From the NCBI GenBank assembly GCA_023437285.1, contig JAEZGP010000712.1:1-14518 (forward strand): a stretch of 14,518 bases of DNA. Reading direction: 5' to 3'. Source of the stretch: Actinomycetes bacterium (GTDB lineage Bacteria; Actinomycetota; Actinomycetes; Mycobacteriales; Micromonosporaceae). The position numbers were made by a program, and so were the translations under genes. The notes beneath the pieces are model-generated. The model made no database searches, was not told the origin of the DNA, and was given only the letters and a program-made list of their open reading frames with translations. Shown in pieces: positions 14,257-14,518 of the stretch (the first letter of the stretch is position 1; every line of letters begins with the position of its first letter).

Positions 14257-14518
14257 CCGGCTGAAGTGCCGCCGCCAGTTCGTCGGAGACCAGGCCGATC
14301 TGCCACGCCCGCGCGCCGTGGCCGGACAGCGCCTCCGCCACCGTATCGCCTGTGATCTTGTCCGGTGGCGCCCACGCCAGCCGGCGTACCGTGTCCGGCG
14401 TGATCAGGTTCTCCGGCGGCAGCGCGTGCTCGGTCGCCAACCGGGTCACCACCTCGCGGGCGCGCGCCAGCCGGCCGGCGGCCACCGGGTCGCGCTCGGC
14501 CCACCGGTGCGGCGGGGG
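14252..14518 (-). CDS. rnd: RNase D, C-terminal fragment (cut by window edge)
   Basis: Reading from the window end, the last 88 residues of a protein are visible, beginning PPPHRWAERDPVAAGRLARA and ending LVSDELAAALQPD. The pattern (W-x-x-R-DP-x-A-A-x-RL, ALPPENLITPDTVRRLAW, then a short helical tail with GARAWQ) matches the C-terminal HRDC-adjacent region of actinobacterial RNase D, a 3'-5' exoribonuclease that processes stable RNA 3' ends. The exonuclease domain is outside the window, so catalytic residues cannot be checked. An internal ATG at 14485 is not the true start. Its stop lies in the last unit of the 19-bp repeat. Transcription runs toward the fadA promoter, with no clean hairpin terminator in between. 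Confidence 0.75.
   Translation of the reverse strand, partial: PPPHRWAERDPVAAGRLARAREVVTRLATEHALPPENLITPDTVRRLAWAPPDKITGDTVAEALSGHGARAWQIGLVSDELAAALQPD

Overview
The window is high-GC DNA with strongly G/C-biased third codon positions, so nearly every real gene has long shadow ORFs in other frames. Gene content (a mycothiol-dependent-enzyme family member, actinobacterial-type DXS, FadA/FadB, RNase D, a CUT1 sugar-binding lipoprotein) points to an actinomycete. A Micromonosporaceae-like organism is my inference from overall style, not something the sequence proves.

Layout. (1) 1-1167, minus strand: a TetR regulator followed closely by a truncated DinB/maleylpyruvate-isomerase-family gene, with an operator-like palindrome cluster in front of the TetR gene. 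(2) 1294-1947, plus: a DUF998 membrane protein. It converges on a D-2-hydroxyacid dehydrogenase (1986-2972, minus) across a hairpin whose left arm lies in a 20-bp tandem duplication. (3) 3098-5032, plus: dxs, the first enzyme of the MEP isoprenoid pathway. (4) 5102-5578: a GSP17M/YflT-like membrane stress protein with a SigB/SigF-type promoter overlapping the dxs stop codon. (5) 5643-8924: a membrane-anchored beta-propeller protein, an OmpR-type response regulator and its histidine kinase, all co-directional. (6) 8950-10661: a 347-bp regulatory region, then an orphan CUT1 sugar-binding lipoprotein closed by a very strong hairpin terminator. (7) 14036-10687, minus: fadA (thiolase) and fadB (enoyl-CoA hydratase / 3-hydroxyacyl-CoA dehydrogenase), translationally coupled, forming a beta-oxidation operon. 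(8) 14162-14518: the C-terminal end of RNase D (minus) and a degenerate 19-bp minisatellite at its 3' end.

How it works together: mostly housekeeping and conserved metabolism (isoprenoid precursor synthesis, beta-oxidation, RNA processing) with small regulatory modules between. I see no CRISPR array, transposase, integrase, tRNA or rRNA. The most interesting signals are in non-coding DNA: two short tandem duplications that each copy a stop codon, a hairpin presenting the ribosome-binding site in its loop, paired LacI-type operators around the sugar-binding-protein promoter, a stress-sigma promoter on a stress gene, and the 19-bp repeat. The protein-level candidate for something new is the anchored beta-propeller next to a two-component system whose kinase has only a very small sensor domain.
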